In this document: positions 8,481 to 17,874 of the stretch, piece after piece
Position numbering within the stretch: position 1 is the stretch's first letter
Layout of the letters: each line of letters begins with the position of its first letter
Assembly: GCF_034321785.1 (NCBI RefSeq)
Contig: NZ_JAXLPB010000003.1
Span: forward strand, 482,173-546,172
DNA from: Fulvimarina uroteuthidis
Lineage (GTDB): Bacteria; Pseudomonadota; Alphaproteobacteria; Rhizobiales; Rhizobiaceae
Direction of reading: 5' to 3'
DNA: 64,000 nucleotides
Notes under the pieces: model-generated
The model's input: the letters and a program-made list of their open reading frames with translations, nothing else
The model's database searches: none
What the model was told of the DNA's origin: nothing
Position numbers and translations under genes: made by a program

Positions 8481-9608
8481 TCAAACCCCCCGGCTCTCGA
8501 AATCGATCCGCGGATCGATCCACGTATAGGTGAGATCGGAAATCAGCGTCGTGACGAGACCGATCAGCGAGAAGATGTAGAGCGTACCGAAGACCACCGG
8601 ATAGTCGCGCTGGTAGATCGCCTGGAAACCCAGATAGCCGAGACCGTCCAGCGAAAAGATCGTCTCGATCAGGAGCGAGCCGGAGAAGAAGGCACCGATG
8701 AAGGCGCCGGGAAAGCCGGCGACGATGATGAGCATGGCGTTGCGGAACACGTGGCCGTAGAGCACCCGGCTCTCGGTGAGGCCCTTGGCGCGAGCGGTCG
8801 TCACATATTGCTTCCGGATCTCGTCGAGGAAGGAGTTCTTGGTCAAAAGGGTCGTGGTCGCGAACGCCGAAAGCGACAGGGCGATGAGCGGCAGCGCCAG
8901 GTGCCAGAAATAGTCGGGAATGGTCTGCGTCACGCAGCGCGCCGGATCGAACGCATCCGACCATGGCGCGCACCAGTTGCCGTTGACCCCGTCCGACAGG
9001 AGGCCGCGCAAGGGGAACCAGTCGAAGAAGGAACCGCCGGCAAACAGCACGATCAGCAGGACGGCGAACAGGAACCCTGGAATCGCATAGGCGACGATGA
9101 CGATCGCCGAGGTCCAGATGTCGAAGGTCGAACCATCGTGCAGCGCCTTGCGGATGCCGAGGGGAATGGAGATCAGGTAGGACAGGAGCGTGATCCAGAT
9201 CCCGAGCGAAATCGACACCGGCATCTTTTCCAGAATCAGGTCCCAGACCGAGATCGAACGGAAATAGCTTTCGCCGAAATCGAATCGCGCAAAGTCCCAG
9301 AGCATCTTGCCGAAGCGTTCGAGCGGAGGCTTGTCGAAGCCGAACTGCTGTTCGAGACGCGCGATGAATTCGGGATCGAGACCCTGGGCGCCACGATAGC
9401 TGGAGCTTTCGCCGCCCTGGCCGCCGAAGTCGCCGCCACCACCACCGGAGACGCGGTCGGTCGCCGAACCGGCATCGCCCTGAAGGGTCGCGAGCACCTG
9501 CTCGATCGGGCCACCCGGCGCGAACTGGATGACCAGGAACGAGATGGCCAGAATGCCGACGAGGGTCGGCACCATCAAGAGCAGTCGGCGGAGGATATAG
9601 GCGCCCAT
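8481..9608 (-). CDS. Peptide ABC transporter permease (YejB-like)
   Basis: A 375-residue inner-membrane permease of the DppB/OppB/YejB type. The N terminus MGAYILRRLLLMVPTLVGIL is the classic first span. A Gly/Ser-rich linker near residues 50-70 (GGGGGDFGGQGGESSS) is longer than in most relatives. The transport domain has the coupling loop YVTTARAKGL and five further spans. A periplasmic loop with two Cys (about residues 210-230) matches the YejB insertion. It is 188 bp upstream of yejE; that spacer contains no convincing gene. The partner is the YejE-like permease. Confidence 0.93.
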   Translation of the reverse strand: MGAYILRRLLLMVPTLVGILAISFLVIQFAPGGPIEQVLATLQGDAGSATDRVSGGGGGDFGGQGGESSSYRGAQGLDPEFIARLEQQFGFDKPPLERFGKMLWDFARFDFGESYFRSISVWDLILEKMPVSISLGIWITLLSYLISIPLGIRKALHDGSTFDIWTSAIVIVAYAIPGFLFAVLLIVLFAGGSFFDWFPLRGLLSDGVNGNWCAPWSDAFDPARCVTQTIPDYFWHLALPLIALSLSAFATTTLLTKNSFLDEIRKQYVTTARAKGLTESRVLYGHVFRNAMLIIVAGFPGAFIGAFFSGSLLIETIFSLDGLGYLGFQAIYQRDYPVVFGTLYIFSLIGLVTTLISDLTYTWIDPRIDFESRGV

Positions 9609-9773
9609 GCGGAGTGTCGGTCTCCTGAAGTTCTTCGAGCCAAGCCGGGCGAACGGGCGCCCACGCGGCGGTCTCGTCTTGGTTAATCGATCTCTAGCAG
9701 CCTGTTTGCCCTATGCAAAACGACGCGGGTCCGGTCGTAAAGCTTCGCACAACGGTCGGCCGGAGCGAATGCA

Positions 9774-11657
9774 TCATGCCTTGCCGATGGCTCTCGCCTT
9801 GTCTTCGTCGAACCACCAGAGACTTTCCACAGGCCAGCCATAGTCGGGTTTGGGTTCGGCAAAGCCGAACATGTCCCAATAGGCGACCCGATGAACGTCC
9901 GCATTGATGTTGGGAAGCCAGTCGAGCCGCCAGCGCAAGACCCGGTCGAGCGCTTTGAGAACAGTGACGAGTTCGTCCCGACTTTGCACGCGTCCGACCT
10001 CGGCAATCAGGCTGTCGACAGCTTCGCTGGCCATGCCCGGATAATTGTTGGCCCCCTGTCGATCCACCGAGTCCGAACCAAAGAAAGCGGACAGGGATTC
10101 GCGCGTCGGCGTCGGCGTGAGCGCGAAAGCGGCGAGGATCATATCGAATTCGAAGGCATTCGTGCGCCTTTGGTATTGTGCGGCATCGACAAGCCGGATC
10201 GAGGCATCGATCCCGATGCGGCGAAGCGTATCCATGAATTTGGAATAGACGCGCTCCTGTTCTGAACCGAAGGTCAGAAATTCAAGCCTGAAGACCTCAC
10301 CGGACTGATTTTGCATGCGGTTGTTCGTAAAGGTCCAACCGGCCTCTCCAAAAAGCCGGATCGCCTCACGCAGCTTTGTGCGATCCTGACCGGAGCCATC
10401 TGTGACCGGTTGGACCCAGACTGGCCCGAACACTTCGTCCGGTATCTTGCCCCGCAAGGGCTCAAGGAACGTCAGCTCGTCCGGGCCGGGCTCTCCCATC
10501 GCCATGAACTCCGAGCCCTGAAACGGCGAATCGGAGTGATTTCGAAGGCCGAACAGCAAGTTGGCATTCGTCCATTCGAAATCGAAGCACATGTTGATTG
10601 CTTGTCGAACACGCGCATCGGCGAACCGCTCGCGCCGCTGATTCAGCGCCCAACACTGGAATTTGGGGCGTTTTTCTGCGTCGAACTCGTTCAAGATCAC
10701 ATCGCCGCTCTGAACGGCCGGAAAGTTATAGCCGGTCGCCCAATCCTTGGTCGTGAACTCTTCCCGGAAATGGATGAGACCTTTGCGGAATGCCTCGAAT
10801 GCCGGTTGGCGATCGCGGAAGAAGTCGATCCGTATGGTCTGGAAATGATTCAGACCCTTCGCAAAGCCCAAGTCGCGCGCCCAGTAATCTGCTCGTTTCT
10901 CGTATTCGATGAAACCGTTGAAATTGTATCGGCCGACGCCGTATTGGCCCGAACCGGGGATCACTTCGTCGGTTACCCGTGCGAAGTCTTTGCCGTTGAA
11001 GAAGGCACGCGGGATGATCGGAATGCCAAGCGAGGATAACGCATCCTGATAGTTCTGGGTGCTCGCCATCGTGATCAGGACTGTCTGCGGGTCGATGGCA
11101 ACCACGTCCTCGACATTGCGAAGCGCGATCACGAAGCTTGGGTGGCCCTTTTCGGCAAGCGTCTCATAGGAGAACACGACATCGTCGGCAGTGACCGGAG
11201 CGCCGGTCGAAAACCGGGCCTCAGGTCTCAGTCTGAATGTGAAGGTGAGCCGGTCGGCGGAAAGTTCGACCGTTTCGGCAAGTCCACCATAGATCGCGTC
11301 CGGCTCGTCGAGAGACGATGTCATCAAAGAGTCGTACAGACTTTCGAGGCGAGGGGGAGCGTTGCCCTGAAGGACGAACGTGTTCAGCGTGTCGAACGCA
11401 ATTGCAGACTGGTTCAAGATCCAGCTTGGCACGCCAAAGTTGATCTGCCCCCCCTCAGGCGCATCCGGGTTGGCGTAATCGAAATGATCGAACCCGGCCG
11501 CGTATCTCAGCTCGCCAAAGGCCGAGAGGCCGTGCAGCGGCACGCCCGTCTCGATATTCGCCAATGCCTCGCGCAGGGGCAGGGCGAGGCTCGCCGCCGT
11601 GCCGAGCGCGAGCTGGCCGAAACGGCGGCGGGTGAGGGCGGTCGGCCCCGGCGCCAT
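9774..11657 (-). CDS. Peptide ABC transporter substrate-binding protein, Tat-exported (YejA-like)
   Basis: A 627-residue SBP_bac_5 (cluster C) protein. The N terminus carries a twin-arginine signal (LTRRRFGQLALGTAA followed by ALA), so export should be folded via Tat. The mature part begins like YejA (GLSAFGELRYAAGFDHFDYANP). Its ATG at 11657 overlaps the TGA of the upstream binding-protein gene (ATGA). It is a divergent paralogue of that gene, sharing the HFDYANPDAPEGG / HYDYVNPNAPVGG signature. Base composition is visibly less G+C-rich than in its neighbours, which may mark separate ancestry. It likely binds peptides of a different range for the same permease. Confidence 0.9.
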   Translation of the reverse strand: MAPGPTALTRRRFGQLALGTAASLALPLREALANIETGVPLHGLSAFGELRYAAGFDHFDYANPDAPEGGQINFGVPSWILNQSAIAFDTLNTFVLQGNAPPRLESLYDSLMTSSLDEPDAIYGGLAETVELSADRLTFTFRLRPEARFSTGAPVTADDVVFSYETLAEKGHPSFVIALRNVEDVVAIDPQTVLITMASTQNYQDALSSLGIPIIPRAFFNGKDFARVTDEVIPGSGQYGVGRYNFNGFIEYEKRADYWARDLGFAKGLNHFQTIRIDFFRDRQPAFEAFRKGLIHFREEFTTKDWATGYNFPAVQSGDVILNEFDAEKRPKFQCWALNQRRERFADARVRQAINMCFDFEWTNANLLFGLRNHSDSPFQGSEFMAMGEPGPDELTFLEPLRGKIPDEVFGPVWVQPVTDGSGQDRTKLREAIRLFGEAGWTFTNNRMQNQSGEVFRLEFLTFGSEQERVYSKFMDTLRRIGIDASIRLVDAAQYQRRTNAFEFDMILAAFALTPTPTRESLSAFFGSDSVDRQGANNYPGMASEAVDSLIAEVGRVQSRDELVTVLKALDRVLRWRLDWLPNINADVHRVAYWDMFGFAEPKPDYGWPVESLWWFDEDKARAIGKA

Positions 11658-13720
11658 CAGTTCGCGGCCGCGCCGGTCGACGCCGCGCCGGCGTCCCCGG
11701 CATCGGCCGCAGCCGCAGCCGCCTTCGTCCACCAGGAGTACGGGTCGAGGCCGGCATAATCCGGCGTGTCTTCGGGACGCACGAGCTTGTCCCAATAGGC
11801 CAGCCAGATGTCCGCCTTGTTCCACTGGGGCACCACGTAATATTCCCACAGCAAGACACGGTCCATCGCCCGCGTCGCCGCCACGAGCTCCTCGCGGCTT
11901 TCCGCGTAGACGATGGCGTCGATCAGCTTGTCCACGGCCGGGTTCTTGACGCCCGCATAGTTGCGGCTTCCGGGCGCATCGGCGGCATCGCTCGCGAAGA
12001 AATCGCGCTGTTCGTTGCCCGGAGACAGGGATTGCGGATAGTAGGCCATTCCCACCATCTCGAAATCGAAGTTGCGCATCCGCTCGACATACTGGTTCGG
12101 ATCGACGATCCGGATGTTCACGTCGATTCCCAGTCGCCGAAGATCCTTGGCGTAAGGCTCGAGAACGCGGCTGTCGCGCGGATCGCTGCCGAGCATCTCG
12201 ATGGAGAACTGCGTGCCGGTCTCCGCATCGATCAGGCGGTTGCCTTCGAGCCTGTAGCCGGCCTCCTGAAACAGGCTGAGCGCCTCGCGCAGATAGGTGC
12301 GTGCGACCCCGCGCTCGGAATAGTCGGGAAATCCTATCTCGTCGGTGAAGACTTCGGCCGGAATCTGATCGCGCAGGGGTTCCAGAATTTCGAGTTCGCG
12401 CTCGCTCGGAAGGCCGGTCGCGGCCAGTTCGCTGTTGTCGAAATAGCTCTTCTGGCGCTGATAGAGCCCGTAGAAGAGCGTCCGGTTCATCTCCTCGAAA
12501 TTATAGACGAGGTTGAGGGCCTTGCGGACGTTGCGGTCCTGGAACTTCTCCAGCCGGTTGTTGAGGACATAGGCCTGCATGGAGGACACCCCGCCATCCG
12601 GCACCTCGGTCTTGATGATCTCACCGTTCTGCGCGGCCGGGAAGTCGTAGCCCTCGGACCAGCGCTGGGCGGAATTTTCCACGCGAAAATCTTCAAGGCC
12701 ACCCTTCTTGAAGGCTTCCCAGGACGCGCTCTCGTCCCGGAAATAGGTGTATTTGATCTGCCCGTAATTGTAGCGGCCGACGCGGACCGGATTGTCCCAG
12801 CCCCAATAGTCGTCGACCCGCTCCCACGTGATCGACTGCCCGGTCTGGAACGCGCCGATCTTGTAGGGACCGGATCCGAGCGGCGGCTCGATCGTCGGCT
12901 GGGAGATGTCGCGCTGGTTGCCGGCGGCATCCGTGCCCTCCCACCAGTGCTTCGGCAGAACGGTCATGTCGCCGATGATCTGCGGCAATTCGCGGTTGCC
13001 GGTCTCATCGAAGCTGAACGTCACCTCGCGCTCGCCGGTCTTCTCGGCGGACTCCACATTGCGATAATAGGCGTTCCACTGGGGATGTAGCTCCTTCAGC
13101 TTCTCGAAGCTCCAGATCACGTCCTCCACGGTGATCGGCTGTCCGTCATGCCACTTGGCATCGGGGTCGAGCCGGTAGGTGACGGAGGAAAAATCCGCCG
13201 GATACCGCATCGCTTCGGCGATCAGCGCATGGGAGGTGGACGGCTCGTCGGGCGACTGCTCGAACAGCGTGTCGTAGAGGAGACCGCCCCCGAACGTCGC
13301 CAGCCCCGCAGCCGGCGTGCCGCGGATGATGAACGGGTTGAGGCTGTCGAAGGAGCCCGACGCGACCCGATTGAGCGTTCCGCCGACGGGCGCGTTCGGA
13401 TTGACGTAATCGTAATGCTCGAAGTCGTCCGGATATTTGTATTCGCCGAGGAGCGATGTCGTCGTGCGCCACTGATCGGGCGTGTCTCCCTCTGCCGCGG
13501 AGCTTCCGGTCGCTGCCGTCGCATCGGCAGCCTCGCCGTCCGATGCGACGGCGGCCGGCCCTGCAACGGCACCGTCCACGGGCGCCGCGGGATCGGTGGT
13601 CGCGGCCGGAGCGCCATTGCCCTGCGCCTGCGCCTCGAACGGTGCCAGGACGCAGAAGGCGGAGGCGGCGGAAAGAAGGAGAAGTCGAAGTGCAGGCCGG
13701 GTCGCGGGCGTGGTGAGCAA
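11657..13720 (-). CDS. Peptide ABC transporter substrate-binding protein, Sec-exported (YejA-like)
   Basis: A 687-residue SBP_bac_5 protein, the first gene of the peptide-transport operon. A Sec signal peptide ends at EAQAQG. An Ala/Asp/Gly/Val-rich low-complexity stretch (about residues 35-80) precedes the folded domain, which starts at LLGEYKYPDDFEHYDYVNP, and another Ala-rich tail closes the protein. The start is a TTG at 13720 behind GAGGAT; no ATG fits better. It delivers oligopeptides to the YejB/YejE channel. The low-complexity N-terminal spacer is longer than in E. coli YejA (about 600 residues). Confidence 0.9.
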   Translation of the reverse strand: MLTTPATRPALRLLLLSAASAFCVLAPFEAQAQGNGAPAATTDPAAPVDGAVAGPAAVASDGEAADATAATGSSAAEGDTPDQWRTTTSLLGEYKYPDDFEHYDYVNPNAPVGGTLNRVASGSFDSLNPFIIRGTPAAGLATFGGGLLYDTLFEQSPDEPSTSHALIAEAMRYPADFSSVTYRLDPDAKWHDGQPITVEDVIWSFEKLKELHPQWNAYYRNVESAEKTGEREVTFSFDETGNRELPQIIGDMTVLPKHWWEGTDAAGNQRDISQPTIEPPLGSGPYKIGAFQTGQSITWERVDDYWGWDNPVRVGRYNYGQIKYTYFRDESASWEAFKKGGLEDFRVENSAQRWSEGYDFPAAQNGEIIKTEVPDGGVSSMQAYVLNNRLEKFQDRNVRKALNLVYNFEEMNRTLFYGLYQRQKSYFDNSELAATGLPSERELEILEPLRDQIPAEVFTDEIGFPDYSERGVARTYLREALSLFQEAGYRLEGNRLIDAETGTQFSIEMLGSDPRDSRVLEPYAKDLRRLGIDVNIRIVDPNQYVERMRNFDFEMVGMAYYPQSLSPGNEQRDFFASDAADAPGSRNYAGVKNPAVDKLIDAIVYAESREELVAATRAMDRVLLWEYYVVPQWNKADIWLAYWDKLVRPEDTPDYAGLDPYSWWTKAAAAAADAGDAGAASTGAAAN

Positions 13721-13854
13721 ACCAATATCCTCTGCAGTCGCTGTTCGTGAAGCGTGTGGTCGTTCCAGCCTTTATGCTGTGGATGAGGCGGAAATGTCAC
13801 GTGACGAAACGGTCATGTCGTCGCGATGTCGGCCGCTCTGATATTCACGGTAGC

Positions 13855-13886
13855 AAAGAAAAAGCCCCGGCATTGCGGCCGGGGCT
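13855..13886 (-). terminator. Terminator of the cytochrome c gene
   Basis: Read on the minus strand, an 8-bp G+C stem (AGCCCCGG / CCGGGGCT) with an 8-nt loop is followed by TTTTTCTTT. It lies 36 nt after the cytochrome stop codon and separates that gene from the peptide operon. Confidence 0.85.
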
Positions 13887-13921
13887 GTCGAGCGGTGTGA
13901 CAAATCGGTGAAGCGTCGGCC

Positions 13922-15247
13922 CTACTTCGTCGTGCCGTCCTCGTTGTACTGGTTCAGGTAGGCGATGACATTGTCGATGTCGTCCTGGTTCTTCAGGCCG
14001 GCAAAGGCCATCTTCGTGCCGCTGACCGTGCCGCGCGGATCGGTGAGCCATGTGGTCATCAGCTCGGGGGTCCAGGCATCCTTGTCGGCCGCCCATTCGG
14101 TGAAGGCCGCCGAGAACGAATAGCCTTCGACCACCCCGGGCTTTTCGCCCATGATTCCGTTCAGCTCCGGTCCGATGCCGTTCGAAGCGCCTTCGCCCAC
14201 CTTGTGGCAGGCCTGGCAGCGGCGGAAGATGGCCGCGCCCGCTTCCGCATCGCCCGACACCTCGACGACACCTGCGCCTGCTGCCGGATCGGCGGCCGCG
14301 ACCTCGGCGCCGCCCGCGGGCGTCGTCGATGCCTCGTCGGCGGAGGCCGCCGGTGCCTCGGATGCCGGTTCTGCCGGGGCTTCGGTTGCCGGTGCCTCTG
14401 CCGCAGGAGCCTCTGCCGCGGGTGCCGGCGCTTCGGCCGCTGCGGCCGGGGCTTCGGCAGGAGCTGCGTCGCCGCTTTCCTGGATTTCGTTCGACAGCGT
14501 CTCGGGCTGGTTCTCCTCGCTCAGCACCGGCGCCTGGCTCTGCCCCGGCATCGCGTTGGCGGTATCGGGATCGGTCGTACCGGCGGCCTGCAGGTTGGCG
14601 TCGTCGGTTTCCGAGCCGGTCATGGTCGTCGTGCCCGGGCTGGTCTGGGCCGGTTCGCCCTCGGCGGCGCCCGTCTCTTCACCTTCGACCGGAGCCTCGG
14701 GCAGCGGCGCGGGCTCGCTGGCGAGCGAGCGCAGGTAGGCGATCGTGTCGGCGCGATCCTGGGGGTCCTTGATGCCGGCAAAGCCCATGACGGTGCCGCT
14801 GACATAGCCCTTCGGATCGGCGAGGAAGCCGTCGAGATGCTCGTAGTCCCAAACCACCGAACCGCCTTCGGAGAAGTCGGTCATCGCGCCGGAATAGGAA
14901 AAGCCCTCGTGCGATGCGATCGGGCGATTGACGACGGACCAAAGGCCGGGGCCGATCTTGTTGGCGCCGCCTTCTTCAGCCGAATGACAGGCGGTGCACT
15001 TGCGGAACTGGGTCGCGCCGTCCTCGGCGCTCGCCGTCTGCAGGCGGGCCGCGATCGGCTCGACGGCGGCTTCTTCGCTGCCGCCGGCTTCACCACCCGT
15101 ATCGGCCTCGGCCACGACAATCTCGAAGCCGGGCGTCTCGGGCGCCTCGGAATGGAAGATGCCTTCGGCCACAAGGCTTCCGCCGAACATCAGAAACACC
15201 GTACCGAGCACCGCGCCGGAAATCTTGTTGAACTGTAACGAATCCAT
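13922..15247 (-). CDS. Membrane-anchored two-haem c-type cytochrome (CycM-like)
   Basis: A 441-residue protein. An uncleaved N-terminal anchor (about residues 10-30, ISGAVLGTVFLMFGGSLVA) is followed by two cytochrome c domains, each with a CxxCH haem site: CTACH near residue 84 and CQACH near residue 347. Each domain also has the distal Met region (TVMGFAGIKD and TKMAFAGLKN). They are joined by about 130 residues of Ala/Pro/Glu low complexity. Rhizobial CycM has a single such domain of about 180 residues, so this is a duplicated version. It would carry electrons from the bc1 complex to cytochrome oxidase at the periplasmic face. It is divergent from kdsB, as in other Hyphomicrobiales. Confidence 0.92.
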   Translation of the reverse strand: MDSLQFNKISGAVLGTVFLMFGGSLVAEGIFHSEAPETPGFEIVVAEADTGGEAGGSEEAAVEPIAARLQTASAEDGATQFRKCTACHSAEEGGANKIGPGLWSVVNRPIASHEGFSYSGAMTDFSEGGSVVWDYEHLDGFLADPKGYVSGTVMGFAGIKDPQDRADTIAYLRSLASEPAPLPEAPVEGEETGAAEGEPAQTSPGTTTMTGSETDDANLQAAGTTDPDTANAMPGQSQAPVLSEENQPETLSNEIQESGDAAPAEAPAAAAEAPAPAAEAPAAEAPATEAPAEPASEAPAASADEASTTPAGGAEVAAADPAAGAGVVEVSGDAEAGAAIFRRCQACHKVGEGASNGIGPELNGIMGEKPGVVEGYSFSAAFTEWAADKDAWTPELMTTWLTDPRGTVSGTKMAFAGLKNQDDIDNVIAYLNQYNEDGTTK

Positions 15248-15450
15248 TGGCGGGGTAATGCCTCCTCAAGCAGCCGGTCAACGCTCGGCCATTCCACAGA
15301 ATTGCCGCGGAACCTATGGGTTTTGCTTAACACAGGCAACAGCGTTATGAGGCGCTGCAGCCCGGACCTTTTGTCACCACACCCGCCGATCATCAAGCCA
15401 TGTCGCGCAGACTTTACGGCCCGAACGGAAATTGTTTCAGAGATTTCGCC

Positions 15451-16185
15451 ATGACGACACTCGTTCTCATCCCCGCCCGCATCGGCTCCACGCGTTTGCC
15501 GCGAAAGGCGCTCGCCGACATCGCCGGCCGGCCCATGGTCGTTCATGTCGCCGAGCGTGCCCGCGAGGCCGATGTCGGGCGCGTGGCGGTGGCGACCGAC
15601 GATGACGCCATCGCGGCGGCCGTGCGCGACGCCGGCTTCGAGGCGGTGATGACGAGCCCGGATCATCCCTCCGGGTCCGACCGGATCTTCGAAGCGCTGC
15701 GTCATCTCGATCCGGAGGGCCGTGTCGAGACGATCGTCAATCTTCAGGGCGACCTGCCGACGATCGATCCGGCCTCGGTCCACAGCGTGCTCGCGCCCTT
15801 CGAGGACGGCGATTGCGATATCGCCACCCTCGGCGTCGAGATCGTGGACGCGCACGAAAAGGGCGATCCGAACGTCGTCAAGATCGTCGGTACCCCGATC
15901 CTCGATACGCGGCTGCGCGCCCTTTACTTCACCCGCGCCACCGCGCCCTGGGGCGAGGGGCCGCTCTATCATCATGTCGGCATCTACGCCTATCGCCGCG
16001 CCAGCCTCGGACGCTTCGTCGCGCTCGGCGCCTCGCCGCTCGAAAAGCGCGAGAAGCTCGAACAGTTGCGCGCCCTCGAAGCACGCATGCGGATCGATGT
16101 GGAGATCGTCGAGACCGTGCCGCTGGGGGTGGATGCGCCCGAACATCTGGAGCGCGCCCGCGCCATCCTCGAGGTCCGGTCATGA
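15451..16185 (+). CDS. kdsB: 3-deoxy-manno-octulosonate cytidylyltransferase
   Basis: A 244-residue cytoplasmic enzyme that makes CMP-Kdo from CTP and Kdo for lipopolysaccharide core synthesis. It has the N-terminal nucleotide-binding motif IPARIGSTRLPRK, then DHPSGSDRI, VNLQGDLP and HVGIYAYRR, all typical of KdsB. The ATG at 15451 begins the conserved MTTLVLIPAR; the frame extends 17 codons further without support. It overlaps the next gene by 4 bp (ATGA), forming a kdsB-pheA operon common in this order. Confidence 0.96.
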   Translation: MTTLVLIPARIGSTRLPRKALADIAGRPMVVHVAERAREADVGRVAVATDDDAIAAAVRDAGFEAVMTSPDHPSGSDRIFEALRHLDPEGRVETIVNLQGDLPTIDPASVHSVLAPFEDGDCDIATLGVEIVDAHEKGDPNVVKIVGTPILDTRLRALYFTRATAPWGEGPLYHHVGIYAYRRASLGRFVALGASPLEKREKLEQLRALEARMRIDVEIVETVPLGVDAPEHLERARAILEVRS

Positions 16186-17051
16186 GCGCCGCAAAGCCGA
16201 TCATCGCGTTCCAGGGGGAGCGTGGCGCGAACTCCGACATGGCCTGCGCCACGGTCTACGGCGATACGATGACGCCGCTGGCCTGCCCCTCGTTCGACGA
16301 CGCCTTCGCGGCGGTCAAGTCCGGCGAGGCCGCGCGCGCGATGATCCCGATCGAGAACACCCTGGCCGGCCGGGTCGCCGACATCCACCATCTGATGCCG
16401 GAATCGGGCCTGCGGATCGTCGGTGAACATTACATGCCGATCCATTTCCAGCTCATGGTGCTGCCGGGGGTCCAGCGCGCCGAGATCACGGCGGTCAAAA
16501 GCCATATCCACGCCCTCGGGCAGTGCCGCAAATATCTGCGGGCCAATGGCTGGAAGCCGCTGACGGCGGGTGACACGGCGGGTGCCGCGCGCGAGGTCCG
16601 CGATCTTCAGGACCGCACGCACGCAGCGCTCGCGCCCGAGCTTGCCGCAGGCTATTACGGCCTCGAAATCCTCGAGCGGAACGTCGAGGATTCGGCCGAC
16701 AACGTCACGCGCTTCGTCATCCTCGAGCTGCCGGATGCCGACGGCGACGCAAGAGCCGGCTGGGCCGACCGGTCGAGGCCGTGCGTGACCACCTTCGTCT
16801 TCCAGGTCCGCAACATACCGGCCGCCCTCTACAAGGCGCTCGGCGGCTTTGCGACGAACGGCGTCAACATGACCAAGCTCGAAAGCTACCAGATCGGCGG
16901 CAAGTTCGTGGCGACGCAGTTCTATGCCGATGTCGAGGGGCACCCGGACGACGACAATCTGAGGCTTGCGCTGGAAGAACTCGATTTCTTCACGGAAAAT
17001 ATCGAGATCCTCGGCGTCTACGAGGCATCGCCCGACCGCAAGTCGCTCTGA
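16182..17051 (+). CDS. pheA: Prephenate dehydratase
   Basis: A 289-residue monofunctional enzyme that converts prephenate to phenylpyruvate in phenylalanine synthesis. The N-terminal PDT domain begins IAFQGERGANSDMAC and ends with the catalytic Thr in NVTRFVIL. The C-terminal ACT domain (about residues 200-280) carries the allosteric phenylalanine site LYKALGGFATNGVNMTKLES. There is no chorismate mutase domain. Its ATG overlaps the kdsB stop codon, so translation is coupled. Confidence 0.96.
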   Translation: MSAAKPIIAFQGERGANSDMACATVYGDTMTPLACPSFDDAFAAVKSGEAARAMIPIENTLAGRVADIHHLMPESGLRIVGEHYMPIHFQLMVLPGVQRAEITAVKSHIHALGQCRKYLRANGWKPLTAGDTAGAAREVRDLQDRTHAALAPELAAGYYGLEILERNVEDSADNVTRFVILELPDADGDARAGWADRSRPCVTTFVFQVRNIPAALYKALGGFATNGVNMTKLESYQIGGKFVATQFYADVEGHPDDDNLRLALEELDFFTENIEILGVYEASPDRKSL

Positions 17052-17214
17052 AGCGCCGGCAATCCCCGTCCGGCCCTTCCCGGTCGTGCCATTCTTATTC
17101 ACGGTGACCGGCGTGCGGCGCATCATGCGTCGATGAAGACGGTGATGAGGATGAAGGGCGCATATGCCGACATGTCGGCCGCCACCCGTCTCATAGGGGA
17201 AGGGAGCGAACGGC

Positions 17215-17874
17215 ATGCGTCAAACGAAGGAGCGGCAGGGCAGGGCGATCGGCGGCCCGGTTCCGGACCATGGTCCTGGACGATCGGCGTCCGCCGGGCC
17301 ATGGCCGCGGCTCGACGCCGTCCTGCGCGCTCGTCTACGCGCCGGGTGCGTCCCGCCGATGAACCATCCTCTTCCATGCCGCGGCGACCGCATGCCGTGG
17401 CGGACGATTCGCAAGGTGCCCGTTGGGCGTGGATGCCTTAACGTCCTGCGCGGCGTCTGGCATTCGGTGTGCGACCGGCTGGCCGAATGGCTGCTGACGA
17501 TCTGGCTTCTCGACTGGGGCCTGACGCTGGCCCATGGCGGAACGTTCGAAAGCCCGGCCGTCTCCGTCATGACGAGTTGGGCGCGCATCGAGGCGTGGCA
17601 GCTCTTCTGCCTCGTCGGCGGTGGCTGCCGGCTGTTGCTGCTCGTCGTCAATGGCGGCTGGCGCAAGTCGCCGCATGTCCGGGTGTTCGCCTCGCTCGCA
17701 ACCATGCCGCTCTGGGCGGTTGTCGCGTACGGACTGCAAATGTCGGGCACCGACGCCGTGGGCGCCGGCGCCTATTATGCCTGCGTCCTCGCCGAGATGG
17801 TCGGCATGTACCGGGCGACGAAGGAGGCCGGCTGGAACGATGGCCGGGCGTTCCGTCAGGGGAGCCGAGGCTGA
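17215..17874 (+). CDS. Unrecognised membrane protein, phage-like
   Basis: A 219-residue frame; the first 59 residues are Arg/Pro/Gly-rich and doubtful. GGGAG lies 8 nt before the ATG at 17215. A shorter start at 17392 gives 160 residues and is equally possible. From residue 80 on there are about four hydrophobic segments (AEWLLTIWLLDWGLTLAHGG; LLLLVVNGGWRKSPHVRVFA; a third near ATMPLWAVVAYG; a fourth near AYYACVLAEMVGMY). The pattern of an N-terminal WGL segment, then NGGWRKSPHVR, then a short RATKEA tail recalls small membrane proteins of alphaproteobacterial phages. It overlaps the next gene (TGATG). No function is assigned. Confidence 0.55.
   Translation: MRQTKERQGRAIGGPVPDHGPGRSASAGPWPRLDAVLRARLRAGCVPPMNHPLPCRGDRMPWRTIRKVPVGRGCLNVLRGVWHSVCDRLAEWLLTIWLLDWGLTLAHGGTFESPAVSVMTSWARIEAWQLFCLVGGGCRLLLLVVNGGWRKSPHVRVFASLATMPLWAVVAYGLQMSGTDAVGAGAYYACVLAEMVGMYRATKEAGWNDGRAFRQGSRG

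Noticed and set aside
8296..8973. A minus-strand frame filling the yejB-yejE spacer
   Set aside because: Most of it overlaps yejB in another frame; the 188-bp spacer part alone shows no protein-like pattern.
9683..10006. A 107-codon frame at the end of the Tat-type binding-protein gene
   Set aside because: It is an alternate frame of that gene's 3' end plus spacer, with no independent support.
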